Origin: Pseudomonadota bacterium
GTDB lineage: Bacteria; Pseudomonadota; Gammaproteobacteria; Burkholderiales; Chitinibacteraceae
NCBI GenBank assembly: GCA_026399755.1
Contig: JAPLQI010000051.1
Span: forward strand, 24,085 to 88,084
Direction of reading: 5' to 3'
DNA length: 64,000 nt
In this document: one piece after another, positions 53,701-61,349 of the stretch
Layout of the letters: each line of letters starts with the position of its first letter
Numbering within the stretch: position 1 is the first letter of the stretch
Translations under genes and position numbers: made by a program
Notes under the pieces: model-generated
What the model saw: the letters and a program-made list of their open reading frames with translations, nothing else
Database searches by the model: none
Told to the model about the DNA's origin: nothing

Positions 53701-54125
53701 TTCACCTGGCAAATCGTCAGCTGGAACGCCTACATGGCCGCTACCAGCTGCTGCGTAAAGGCGAGCTGGAGCTGGGGATTATCGACACCTGGCAAGGCGA
53801 TGTGGCGCGAGACACCAAAACATTATCCGGCGGGGAAAGCTTTTTAGTCAGCCTAGCGCTGGCCTTGGCGCTGTCTGATCTGGTCAGCCACAAGACATCG
53901 ATTGACTCGCTATTTTTAGATGAAGGCTTTGGCACGCTAGACGGCGAAACCCTAGAAATCGCCCTCGACGCGCTCGATCATCTCAACGCCAGCGGCAAAA
54001 TGATAGGTATCATCAGCCACGTAGAAGCCCTAAAAGAGCGTATCCCCGTGCAATTAAAAATCTATAAATCGGCAGGGCTAGGGCTGAGTCAAATGGATAA
54101 ACAGTATGCGTTTTCAGGGACATAA
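50730..54125 (+). CDS. sbcC: Exonuclease subunit SbcC (Rad50/SMC family)
   Basis: An 1131-residue SMC-like ATPase. N-terminal Walker A is AITGPTGAGKTTLLDAICLALY (about 35-55); very long Gln/Ala/Leu-rich coiled coils follow on both sides of the zinc hook ACPLCGS near residues 541-547; the C-terminal ABC signature LSGGESFLVSLALALALS and Walker B SLFLDEGFGTLD complete the head. It forms a complex with SbcD. The 4-bp overlap with sbcD gives coupled translation. No obvious terminator follows; repeats C and B begin at once. Confidence 0.96.
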   Translation: MKLLSLRLKNLNSLKGEWKIDFTVAPFKDNGLFAITGPTGAGKTTLLDAICLALYHQTPRMGSISASSNELMTRHTSDCLAEVEFEVKGSCYRAFWSQRRARNQVNGALQDARVELADANGLILSDKPKEKLRLTEALTGLDFGRFTKSMLLAQGGFAAFLNAAANERAELLEELTGTDIYGQISQSVFEQTRSSKQALDQLRAKASGVELLSEEQRSELHTQTIDLAQTEQTLQSQLSQVQINRQWREALSKANSQHADAQSRQQAALAALASAQPQLDQLARSEPAAKLQLPYSTLIQATEALAHTEQELLQLKAQQGRALEIHRAKLWQAQQLATQLSQQSRAQLGQTQAAQSKLISTQRLEHAKLGEQLVGWRAQFKDLNTQANEISRLTTEIKQQDIQSLNEQESVLSLSVTGNHRESQAAALAENTAQVAWLALLSGKDEAAFWEQKQSLLARGVDIAKLAELEIGRQKTQQQSGDLAVAINEKQALLGQKELALATLRLTFSDLKQQVSDKKKLLEQEQRIQGLEEYRKQLQAHEACPLCGSLEHPAIHDYQALNVSATAAALNAKQAEKEKLTEEGQALREHKAQLEAEISALEAQQKTFSTLAAEQLQQWNQLCSKLAAPAPDLATLKQQQTAALQDADAALNQLAQNKAQLEQAQKVRLAADKALSDNQQALQLLTQKLENAQAHLQDLSQRQGKLAEDFAAKSELLRLSLPDQELPTDSHAWLGTQESLWQSWQAVQQQLQQLAQDLIIQQQATKAAEQLEQTWQRCWQDAGAAAQAALADSTQPEADLAACTTHISSLQEQISQQKGREITLQKRRQEHDEQQQHASSAWQSALTASPFADEAAFMAARLEDDQRNALSTLKQQLDTVLITANTLLSSAEQALAPLQAAAKTELALPELDEQLASLSTEITQLAQRQGEIRGALQGDDARRSGQAALFAEIAAMSVDYDYWQHLNSLIGSADGAKYRKFAQGLTLDHLIHLANRQLERLHGRYQLLRKGELELGIIDTWQGDVARDTKTLSGGESFLVSLALALALSDLVSHKTSIDSLFLDEGFGTLDGETLEIALDALDHLNASGKMIGIISHVEALKERIPVQLKIYKSAGLGLSQMDKQYAFSGT

Positions 54126-54127
54126 AT

Positions 54128-54146
54128 GTAGGGTGGGTGAAACCCC
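54128..54146 (+). repeat. Repeat C half-unit (copy 6)
   Basis: GTAGGGTGGGTGAAACCCC directly after the sbcC stop; one half of the palindrome only. A full C unit lies on the other side of repeat B copy 4. Confidence 0.65.
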
Positions 54147-54214
54147 ATGTGCGCTAAGCAATTTGCTTTTACATTAACAAACAACGAAAAAACGTAATAA
54201 TCACGATCTTGGCG

Positions 54215-54442
54215 TAGGGCTTAAAAGTCCCCTTGAAGCACGCCGAAGCGAGGAACAAGCGGGGCGGGGTTTCGGCAAGGGAGCGAGGAACGAGCCAATC
54301 CCGCCCGCCGCCGACTCGATTGTCCGCAGCTGAGGAGCCTTCGTGCTGGTCGGGGCGGCCTTCTTTGCTTACTTTCTTGGCCGTTCAAGAAAGTGAGTCC
54401 CCGCGAGGATGCCGCACCAAAATCAACGTGCCGAAGGCACTA
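54215..54442 (+). repeat. Dispersed ~230-bp repeat B, copy 4
   Basis: Same strand as copy 1: GGGCTTAAAAGTCCCCTTGA at the left, GTGCCGAAGGCACTAAA at the right. The inner hairpin differs (ACTTTCTTGGCCGTTCAAGAAAGT instead of TTTCTTGGCGAAGCAAGAAA) but remains an inverted repeat, so stem pairing is kept while sequence changes. Confidence 0.85.
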
Positions 54443-54471
54443 AAAAAATCTTTTTTTTGTCAACGAATATG

Positions 54472-54522
54472 AGGTGAAACCCGCCAGATTGCGATAAATG
54501 CGGCGGGTTTCACCCGCCCTAC
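54472..54522. repeat. Palindromic repeat C, copy 7
   Basis: GGTGAAACCCGCC faces GGCGGGTTTCACC around a 17-nt loop; the right arm continues to CGCCCTAC. With copy 6 it flanks repeat B copy 4. Confidence 0.75.
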
Positions 54523-54649
54523 GAAAAAATTCCTAACTTGATGCGTATTTGGTGGGCACGATTTTGTGCCCCACCCTAGCCCTCACCACTCATCCCCTCT
54601 GGCATAAATCATGCTGCTCGCTACTTTCCATTCACACAAAGGAATGATC

Positions 54650-55687
54650 ATGCGTATCGAGCAGAGTGATTTAAAGCTGACTAGCCATCAAGCCAGTAGC
54701 AGCGAAAGCTGGAGGTCCTTGCAACTGACTGAGGGCTCTAGCTCAGCAGGCCCATTAAAAGACCAGTTTGCGGCTTTCTTTAATCAAGAGTTAAAAGCCA
54801 TGGCTAGCTTGCTTCCTCAGGCAGAGACTAAGCAAGCCGATGCCAGCCAAGCTGTAGATAAGAGTAAAGAAGAGCGTTTTCAATCGCTATGGGAAATGCT
54901 GTTTGGAAGCACTCATCCCAGCAGCAAACCGACCACACCTTGCCCTGAACAAGCTGCAGAAACAGGTGGTGCCACGAGTGCAACAAACCCTGCATCAGCC
55001 ACGCCCACGCCCCAACCTATCACCATGCAAATCCTAGCTGTCGAACACACCAAGACCAGCGAAAGTTGTAGTTTTAATGCCAGCGGCAAGGTTTGCCTGC
55101 AAGATGGCAGCACGCGGCAATTTGACGTTGGCTATCAAAATGCGCAAAGCAGCGAGAGCACTAAAATACTGGGTGCACAATGGCTTACGCTAAAAGATCC
55201 GCTCGTTGTCGATATGGGGCCGGCCACCACTAAGCTCAGTCAGCAAAGTGTGGATTTTGATTTAGATAATGACGGCAAAAAAGAAAGCATGCGCCTGCCC
55301 GATGCCAGCTCTGGCCTGCTGTTTCTAGACCGAAACCATAATGGCGTGGCCGATAATGGCAGCGAGCTATTTGGCCCACAAAGCGGTAATGGCTTTAGCG
55401 ATTTAGCCAAGCTCGATGAAGACCAAAATGGCTGGATAGACGAGGGCGACGCGGCTTATAAGGACTTAAAAATCTGGCAGAGCGGTGATCAAGCTGCTGG
55501 GCGAGTACAAACGCTGGCACAAGCTGGAGTCGGCGCGATGGCAACAGCCAGCGTGCAAACTGAATATGCCTTAAAAGAAAACGAGCAGTTACTCGGGCAA
55601 ATTCGCGCCAGCAGCGTGTGGCTAGGTGAGCATGGCGGAGCGGGCAGTGTGCGGCAGATTGATTTAGCGACTAAGCCGGTTGCATGA
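54650..55687 (+). CDS. EF-hand-like calcium-binding hypothetical protein
   Basis: A 345-residue protein without a clear signal peptide. Residues about 1-120 are Ser/Gln/Ala-rich and look flexible. Residues about 200-300 carry Asp/Asn-rich calcium-type loops: DFDLDNDGKKE, FLDRNHNGVADNGSELFGP, and LDEDQNGWIDEGDAAYKDLKIWQ. This DxDxDGxxE ... LDxNxNGxIDxGxELFG ... DxNxDGxID block is known from RTX-type and other exported calcium-binding proteins, so export by a non-Sec route is possible. I cannot assign a function. Start set at 54650 because AAAGGAATGATC gives correct spacing; ATG 54644 is the alternative. Confidence 0.8.
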   Translation: MRIEQSDLKLTSHQASSSESWRSLQLTEGSSSAGPLKDQFAAFFNQELKAMASLLPQAETKQADASQAVDKSKEERFQSLWEMLFGSTHPSSKPTTPCPEQAAETGGATSATNPASATPTPQPITMQILAVEHTKTSESCSFNASGKVCLQDGSTRQFDVGYQNAQSSESTKILGAQWLTLKDPLVVDMGPATTKLSQQSVDFDLDNDGKKESMRLPDASSGLLFLDRNHNGVADNGSELFGPQSGNGFSDLAKLDEDQNGWIDEGDAAYKDLKIWQSGDQAAGRVQTLAQAGVGAMATASVQTEYALKENEQLLGQIRASSVWLGEHGGAGSVRQIDLATKPVA

Positions 55688-55705
55688 AGTGTTTTAATGA
55701 CTCAG

Positions 55706-55824
55706 AAAACCCACATCTTGAACCACGGAGAACACAGAGTTTCACGGAGAAAACCTTATTACTGTTTTTCTCCGTGGCCCTCCGTGTCCTCCTTTTCCTC
55801 CGTGGTTTAAGACTTGGGTTTTGG
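55706..55824. repeat. Two convergent A repeats forming a large inverted repeat (copies 4 and 5)
   Basis: Left copy begins AAAACCCACATCTTGAACCACGG at 55706; right copy, reversed, ends CGTGGTTTAAGACTTGGGTTTT at 55824. Between them the ACGGAGAAAA and TTTTTCTCCGT parts face each other. It lies between convergent genes and could act as a terminator-like structure. Confidence 0.75.
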
Positions 55825-55850
55825 TATGCGGTATCTAGCAATCCATCAGA

Positions 55851-56834
55851 CTATCGAGCGCGCCAGCGGCTTTTTGCCCATAGTTTTTGCTCGGCGTCCG
55901 TCATAAAGCTCCATGCCACCACGCGGCTGATTTTATTACCTTGGGCCATATCCAGTGTTTTCACTTGAATCGCACCGATTCTTTCCAGCGCCTGATACAC
56001 CAGCGGCAGATTATCTTGCTTAGAAACCAAGGTAGAGAACCACAGGCATTGCTGCTTAAACGGGCGGCTTTGCGAGATCATGGTGCGTACAAAGCGCATT
56101 TCTCCGCCTTCGCACCATAACTCATTACTCTGGCCGCCAAAATTAAGCACCGGCGGTGGCAGGCCCTTGCCCTTAGCGTGACCCGTACCTAGGCTGCGCA
56201 ATTTACGCCGTGTACCACCAGCGGCATCCGCTGCTGAGGAATGAAACGGCGGGTTGCACATCGTAAATTCAAATAAATCAGACGGCTGAATCAGGCCTTC
56301 AAAGATGTTTTCTGCGTCGGCTTGAAAGCGACAAACGAGGCCGTCTTTTAAGACTTCATTGCGCTCAAAAATCTCATATGCATTATCGAGTGCCAAATCA
56401 TCGTTATCGCTACCCACAAACTGCCAGCCATAGGCCACTTTACCCAGCATCGGGTAGATGGCATTTGCGCCCACGCCAATATCCAATACTTGTACAGCAG
56501 CACCACGCGGCACCACACCTTTATTACTGGTGGCGAGTAAATCAGCCATGGTGTGAATATAATCTGCGCGGCCCGGAATCGGCGGGCAGAGATAGCCTTC
56601 AGGCAAGCCCCATTCTTTAATGCCATAAAAATGGCTGAGTAAGGCTCGATTGAGCGCTTTTACAGCAGCAGGATCGGCAAAATCAACCGATTCATCGCCA
56701 TAGGCATTAGGCGCAACAAAGGGAGCTAAATCTGGGCAACTCATGATCAGCGCGGGGAAATCATAGCGACCACGGTGAGGGTTACGCGGATGAAGATTAT
56801 TTTTAATAGCGGGGAATTCTTTTTTTTCAGACAT
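55851..56834 (-). CDS. rlmF: 23S rRNA (adenine(1618)-N6)-methyltransferase
   Basis: A 327-residue SAM-dependent methyltransferase (RlmF/YbiN) that makes m6A1618 in 23S rRNA. N-terminal KNNLHPRNPHRGRYDFPALIMSCPDLAPFVAPN is the family signature, VLDIGVGANAIYPMLG is the SAM-binding motif I, and FTMCNPPFHSS is the NPPF catalytic motif. C-terminal VVAWSF is conserved. Length is normal. Monocistronic. Confidence 0.94.
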   Translation of the reverse strand: MSEKKEFPAIKNNLHPRNPHRGRYDFPALIMSCPDLAPFVAPNAYGDESVDFADPAAVKALNRALLSHFYGIKEWGLPEGYLCPPIPGRADYIHTMADLLATSNKGVVPRGAAVQVLDIGVGANAIYPMLGKVAYGWQFVGSDNDDLALDNAYEIFERNEVLKDGLVCRFQADAENIFEGLIQPSDLFEFTMCNPPFHSSAADAAGGTRRKLRSLGTGHAKGKGLPPPVLNFGGQSNELWCEGGEMRFVRTMISQSRPFKQQCLWFSTLVSKQDNLPLVYQALERIGAIQVKTLDMAQGNKISRVVAWSFMTDAEQKLWAKSRWRAR

Positions 56835-56969
56835 TATAGCTGCTGCCGTGCGGGGTAATCATTAGCCGAACCTTAACAGAAAAGTCATCCTTACTATATG
56901 CAAACTATGGCGGTTGATGACTCGACTATCCTATTAACTTCTGCAAAAACAGCAGAATAAGTGTTTTTC

Positions 56970-56993
56970 GTAGGAACGGCTTTAGCCGCGAAA
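56970..56993 (+). repeat. Single repeat D unit
   Basis: GTAGGAACGGCTTTAGCCGCGA resembles the D arms around 3854 and 4060 and is internally palindromic (CGGCTTTAGCCG). Confidence 0.55.
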
Positions 56994-57007
56994 GCGCTGA
57001 TTATAAA

Positions 57008-57059
57008 AAAGCCCTCTTGAAACGTATTTTGCCATGGGCAAACACGCGTCAAGAGGGCT
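57008..57059 (-). terminator. Terminator of the 57102-57563 gene
   Basis: Long stem AGCCCTCTTGA/TCAAGAGGGCT (57010-57020 with 57049-57059) with an inner TTTGCC/GGCAAA stem, followed by T residues on the minus strand. Confidence 0.85.
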
Positions 57060-57101
57060 GGACTGAAGGCTAATCTACCGTAGAAAAGCCGGATTTGGCG
57101 C

Positions 57102-57563
57102 TTAGCTCACTTTTTCTTCTAAAAAAGGGCGTGTCGCAAAGTTTTGTGAGATTTTTTCTAGCTGGCGCAAGGTATCGCCACGCAAGGCGTGAATGCCGTT
57201 ATCGCCTTGGAAATTAGCCCTTACTGCGGCAGAAAAATGCTCGCGTAACCATTTACTGGTCATCTCAACGGCTTCGTCGCTATCCGAGCCTTCAAACCAC
57301 ATGCTTTGTACGTGGGCAGGGTCGTAAAAAATGGTGGATTGCACATCGACCACAGGCACTTTCACAGCGGCTTTATCGCTCCAACGTACGCAGGCCAGTA
57401 ATTGCACGCTGCCTTTTTTGCCTGTTGGCGTTTTAACGACCCAAATTCGATCAGGGAAGCTTTCGCTCAATTCAGCCAATTTGCCACGAGACGAACGAAA
57501 CCAGCCAATGTGCCCAGCAGCCATGTCTGCTTTTACATCTTTCCAATAGTACAAAACATCCAT
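57102..57563 (-). CDS. Hypothetical protein, possible PUA/EVE-like fold
   Basis: A 153-residue soluble protein. It starts MDVLYYWKDVKADMAAGHIGWFRS and has IWVVKTPTGKKGSVQLLACVRWSDKA, which by pattern recalls small PUA/EVE-like nucleic-acid-binding domains, but I do not recognise a named family. No signal peptide, membrane segment or catalytic motif. It has its own terminator and normal codon use, so it is probably real. Convergent with nothing; upstream gap is large. Confidence 0.75.
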   Translation of the reverse strand: MDVLYYWKDVKADMAAGHIGWFRSSRGKLAELSESFPDRIWVVKTPTGKKGSVQLLACVRWSDKAAVKVPVVDVQSTIFYDPAHVQSMWFEGSDSDEAVEMTSKWLREHFSAAVRANFQGDNGIHALRGDTLRQLEKISQNFATRPFLEEKVS

Positions 57564-58157
57564 ATTGAAGACTTCCTTAGTTCGTTAAACACTTCCATCA
57601 TTTGCAGGCTAACGCATAGTCAGCCAAGCTGAAACGACAGGTATAAATCGCGTCTCTTTCAACTGGACTGGCACTTAGCCGCGCTCAGCTTTGCAAGATT
57701 AAATATCCTTGCCCAAGCGCACAGCTACGAAGGTAACTTAAAAAGCACTCACAAATCCAATGATCGTTACGATTTGTTGTGTCTAAGTGGTAATACTTCT
57801 GCTTTTTTTAAGCACCTGCCCCAGATCAGGCATGCCCTTTACATCGATGATAGGCATAAATACATATTCAATAATATAAATCAGCAATGACTCAAAAAAT
57901 CACACTACGCTATATGGATAATTTACTTGTTCAGCTACTGAAACAGCTTTAAGTTTATCCCATTATCAAGCAGATAAGCGCATCAATTAGTGCCTATACT
58001 CAGAGTGAATGATCTTTCATCTAGATACTTTTTAAGCGATGGATCGTTTCACTCAGTAACACAGTACAAAGACTCAGATAACACGCTGTTTTAAAAGAAA
58101 ATATTTCATGCCTCAATTAGATAGTTAATAAATTAAGTAAATAATTGGAGAAATATA
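57564..58157. other. Long intergenic region without recognised gene
   Basis: 594 bp, AT-rich toward the right. No repeat family, tRNA or convincing ORF was seen. It should hold divergent promoters for the genes at 57563 (-) and 58158 (+). Confidence 0.5.
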
Positions 58158-58652
58158 ATGAAGAAAATGCTACTTGGTTTAAGCCTACTTACCCTGCTAA
58201 ATAGTAATGCATGGGCAGGGGAAGCCAAAGTAATATGGCAAAACCCTGAAAAATACAGCGATATCCGTGCCTCGCATGAACGACAAGATCGCTTTCAAGA
58301 AAAACTATTTAAACACTTTGATAAAGTACTTACTGAGCTAGCGACACAATTGCCCAGTGACGCTCAGCTAGAAATCACCGTCACAGATTTTGATTTAGCT
58401 GGTGAAATTATTCCACGCGCAGGTAATCGCTTTAATGAAATTCGCATTATTAAAGAAATTTACAGCCCTAAAATCAGCTTTAGCTATGTGTATAGCTATA
58501 AAGATCAGATCGTCTCTGGCACAGAAAATTTACGCGATATGAATTATATGTCTGGAATTGGCCGCTCTAGCAATAGGGCAGAATTTGAATACGAAGAAAA
58601 AATGATCAGAAAGTGGTTTGCTAAACTGCAAAAAAATCAAACTATTCAATAA
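58158..58652 (+). CDS. DUF3016 exported protein
   Basis: A 164-residue protein with a signal peptide (MKKMLLGLSLLTLLNSNAWAG). The mature part VIWQNPEKYSDIRASHERQDRFQEKLFKHFDKVLTELA and LEITVTDFDLAGEIIPR matches DUF3016, a periplasmic family of unknown function (VxxxxPExFxDIr ... LxVxVxDvDLAGe). Ribosome site TTGGAGAAATATA. Followed by its own terminator. Confidence 0.87.
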   Translation: MKKMLLGLSLLTLLNSNAWAGEAKVIWQNPEKYSDIRASHERQDRFQEKLFKHFDKVLTELATQLPSDAQLEITVTDFDLAGEIIPRAGNRFNEIRIIKEIYSPKISFSYVYSYKDQIVSGTENLRDMNYMSGIGRSSNRAEFEYEEKMIRKWFAKLQKNQTIQ

Positions 58653-58659
58653 AATAAAT

Positions 58660-58705
58660 CTCCCCAAAATACACCTTATTCCAAGGGGCTTTGGGGAGGT
58701 TTTTA
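58660..58705 (+). terminator. Terminator of the DUF3016 gene
   Basis: 9-bp stem CTCCCCAAA/TTTGGGGAG (58660-58668 with 58690-58698) followed by GTTTTTA. Confidence 0.82.
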
Positions 58706-58714
58706 ATTTATTAC

Positions 58715-58987
58715 TTACTTCAAAATAATATCGTGATCTGTAACTTCCCAAGGCGGCTCACCATAATCTACCCCTGCTAGCTTGGGTAGTGGCTTGGCAG
58801 CTGGTGTTTTGCTAGTAGATGCAGGAATCGCTGCAGGCGTGGCCGCTTTTTCATCGATCCATGGCAAGAATGGGCTTAGGTCGGCTTTATCAACGATATA
58901 CCACACCTTTTTTGCCGCATCCCAACGTGCGCCCAAAGCCTTTACTTTTTCTTTTTCTGCAAAAGGCACTTTCAAATTCACCCGCAT
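58715..58987 (-). CDS. DUF5710 domain protein
   Basis: A 90-residue protein. The N-terminal VNLKVPFAEKEKVKALGARWDAAKKVWYIVDKADLSPFLPWI is the DUF5710 domain (small, Trp-containing, GARWDxxxKxWYV), common in helicase- or DNA-associated proteins as well as alone. A Pro/Ala-rich tail follows. Start at the ATG at 58987 rather than TTG at 58993. Function unknown. Confidence 0.82.
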   Translation of the reverse strand: MRVNLKVPFAEKEKVKALGARWDAAKKVWYIVDKADLSPFLPWIDEKAATPAAIPASTSKTPAAKPLPKLAGVDYGEPPWEVTDHDIILK

Positions 58988-59061
58988 AATCAATTACTCT
59001 TTAGCTATTTATTAAATATAAAAACACTTTAAAACACTAAAACTCAGCCCCAAACACCGTG

Positions 59062-59619
59062 CTACAAATGAAAATCCTTACTGATATTTTGGCTTAAGCG
59101 ATCCAGCCCCTCGCCCAAAGCCAGCACCAGTGCATCATACCCTGCCCCCTGCTGGGCCACTTCAAGATAAAAAGGTGATTGCATTAGCAGCTTTTGCTCT
59201 GCATTACGTAAGCTCCAACGCCCACCGAGCAGCGCCTTACCATCGTCCCGACCATTAAATTGGCTTAATTCTATGGTCAGCGTATTGATTCGCGCATCGG
59301 GTGCAGAGCCTAGCCAAAGCTGGCTGGGCTGGTATTGCTGCATTCTTGCCACCAAAACCCGCTTCACGCCCTCTTGTACTCTTTCTGCCCACAGGTTTTG
59401 CTGGGCCAGTGTTAGGCCCACCTCGCCCTGCTGATAGGCAATCCCTCCGCCAGACAAGAAGTCAGCCAGTTTAATATCCAGCAATACCACTGGGCGATCG
59501 ACGCTCACTAAAGGCGTTTGCTGCAAAGGCACATCTGCCAAACGATAGTAGCGGGTAATAGGCACGCTGCTGCAGGCCGTTAGCAAACATAAGAGCCCTA
59601 AGACGATAGGCGTTTTCAT
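59062..59619 (-). CDS. pqiC: PqiC: ABC-type transport auxiliary lipoprotein
   Basis: A 185-residue outer-membrane lipoprotein (lipobox LLTACSS, Cys at 16) of the DUF330/PqiC family. Motifs include YYRLADVP and FLSGGGIAYQQGEVGLTLAQQNLWAE (the family LARxxIVYR...xYxxxRWAE-like region). It should dock the PqiB needle to the outer membrane for lipid transport. Start overlaps the pqiB stop by ATGA. Confidence 0.9.
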   Translation of the reverse strand: MKTPIVLGLLCLLTACSSVPITRYYRLADVPLQQTPLVSVDRPVVLLDIKLADFLSGGGIAYQQGEVGLTLAQQNLWAERVQEGVKRVLVARMQQYQPSQLWLGSAPDARINTLTIELSQFNGRDDGKALLGGRWSLRNAEQKLLMQSPFYLEVAQQGAGYDALVLALGEGLDRLSQNISKDFHL

Positions 59620-61295
59620 GGCTTAGCCCCTTTAGGCTGAACATCTTCTTGCTTGCGATCAAACAAGAGCACGTTGGGTTTTTCATTCAGCGTGCGAATC
59701 ACGGGCCTGGCTTCTTGTAAGACCTGATTTACGCTTTCTAAAGTACGAGTCAGCTCACCATAAGCAGGAGCTTGCCCTGAGTAATCGCCCAAGGTGCTAT
59801 TTAGGGTATTTAAAGTGCCCTGCAGCTTTCTTAAAGTGCCTTGTACCTCTGTCGGTAGCCCTTGTAGCTGTGGCTGCTGAGCAAAATCATCGAGCGTTTT
59901 AACTAAGGTGCGCACATCGCTAGCCAGCTTGCCTGTTTCATCCAGTGTTTTATTACCCTGAGCCAACACACTTTCTACTTTTAGCGCGTTTAGTTTGTCT
60001 AACAAGGCAATCACCTTGTTTTCGATCTGTGCCAAACCACCGTCACCCGTAGGCAACACGGCCAGATTTGCGTAGCGCGCCAAGACTTTAGGCCGTGCCT
60101 TGCCGCTAAAATCAACATCTACATACAGAGCACCGGTCAATAAATTGCCATTTTTTAGCTTCAAGACCATACCACTAGCGACTTGAGTGGCGATCACTTT
60201 ACGCCAGTAATCATCGCTTTCCTTATCCGCGCCGGTCGCTAAACGCCCTAGCTCTAAGTAAATCAGTACCGGAATGCCATGATCTTTACGCGTTTTATTT
60301 TCTAGCTTAGGGATTAAATAAGGCACCGCACCCACCGTACCTATGCGCAGACCGCGCAATTCAACCGGTGCACCAGGCTTTAAGCCACGTACCGAATCAC
60401 TAAAGATCGCAATATAAGGCAGACGACGCTCAAACTGGCGCTCTAAAGAGCTGGATTCATCGGCGAAAAGGGTGAATCCAGTTTGATCACTCACCTGTTC
60501 GCCCATCGGCATATTATCGGGCACGCCAAAGGCAATACCGCCTGACAACATCGATTCTAGCGAGCCCGTATTGAGCTTAATACCATCGGCACTCAGCGCC
60601 AGCTGCACGCCACTGGCCACCCAAAAGCGTGAATTCACCGTCACAAGGCGATCATAGGGGCGCTGAATAAACAGGCGATAATCCATTTGCCTCAGCTCTG
60701 GGTCAAAATCCGCTTTTTCTACCCTGCCCACTTCAAAATTTTGATACAACACTGGGTCGCCCACACTCAAGACCTTTACGCCCCGCCCCGATAAAGCCAA
60801 ACGTAGCCCCGGCACATCAGCCGCGGTCACGGGGGGATCATTCAATACAATAAATTCATTTCGCAAATTCTTTGATTTACCCGGATTAAGCTGAATAAAC
60901 GATCCCGATAAAAGCGTTGATAATCCGCTAATACCACTGCGATCTACCCTTGGCTTAACCATCCAAAACTGGCTGTCTTCGTTTAATAACTCACGCGCTT
61001 CCAGATCCAGCCTTGCGGTGACTCGCACCCGATGTTTGAGCGAATCCAACTCCACATCGATCACCTTCCCCACATTTACCGACAAAACCTTCACCGTTGT
61101 TTTGCCAACTTCAATTCCCTCAGCATTGGGCATATATAAAACAATATCAGGCCCCTGATGCCGCCAAGTATCGAAGACCATCCACGCCCCAACTAATAGC
61201 GCGGCCAAAGGCACCAGCCAAATCAAAGAGACTCGCCTTAGCCAGCCTATTTTGGCATGCGGTAATTCCACGTTTTTTTCTACTTCATTTTCCAT
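59616..61295 (-). CDS. pqiB: PqiB: MCE-domain intermembrane transport protein
   Basis: A 559-residue membrane-anchored protein with one N-terminal helix (RRVSLIWLVPLAALLVGAWMVF) and three MCE/MlaD domains in tandem (about 45-140, 155-270, 290-420; seen as GPDIVLYMPNAEGIEVGKTTVKV, FVLTDPPVTA region, and PGAPVELRGLRIGTVGAVPY), then a long C-terminal helical tail. E. coli PqiB forms a periplasm-spanning syringe. Between pqiA and pqiC in an operon. Confidence 0.93.
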   Translation of the reverse strand: MENEVEKNVELPHAKIGWLRRVSLIWLVPLAALLVGAWMVFDTWRHQGPDIVLYMPNAEGIEVGKTTVKVLSVNVGKVIDVELDSLKHRVRVTARLDLEARELLNEDSQFWMVKPRVDRSGISGLSTLLSGSFIQLNPGKSKNLRNEFIVLNDPPVTAADVPGLRLALSGRGVKVLSVGDPVLYQNFEVGRVEKADFDPELRQMDYRLFIQRPYDRLVTVNSRFWVASGVQLALSADGIKLNTGSLESMLSGGIAFGVPDNMPMGEQVSDQTGFTLFADESSSLERQFERRLPYIAIFSDSVRGLKPGAPVELRGLRIGTVGAVPYLIPKLENKTRKDHGIPVLIYLELGRLATGADKESDDYWRKVIATQVASGMVLKLKNGNLLTGALYVDVDFSGKARPKVLARYANLAVLPTGDGGLAQIENKVIALLDKLNALKVESVLAQGNKTLDETGKLASDVRTLVKTLDDFAQQPQLQGLPTEVQGTLRKLQGTLNTLNSTLGDYSGQAPAYGELTRTLESVNQVLQEARPVIRTLNEKPNVLLFDRKQEDVQPKGAKP

Positions 61296-61349
61296 AGGGC
61301 TAATCCTGTCTATCCTGCATGCCAGCAGATATTCATAACAAATTCGTTC

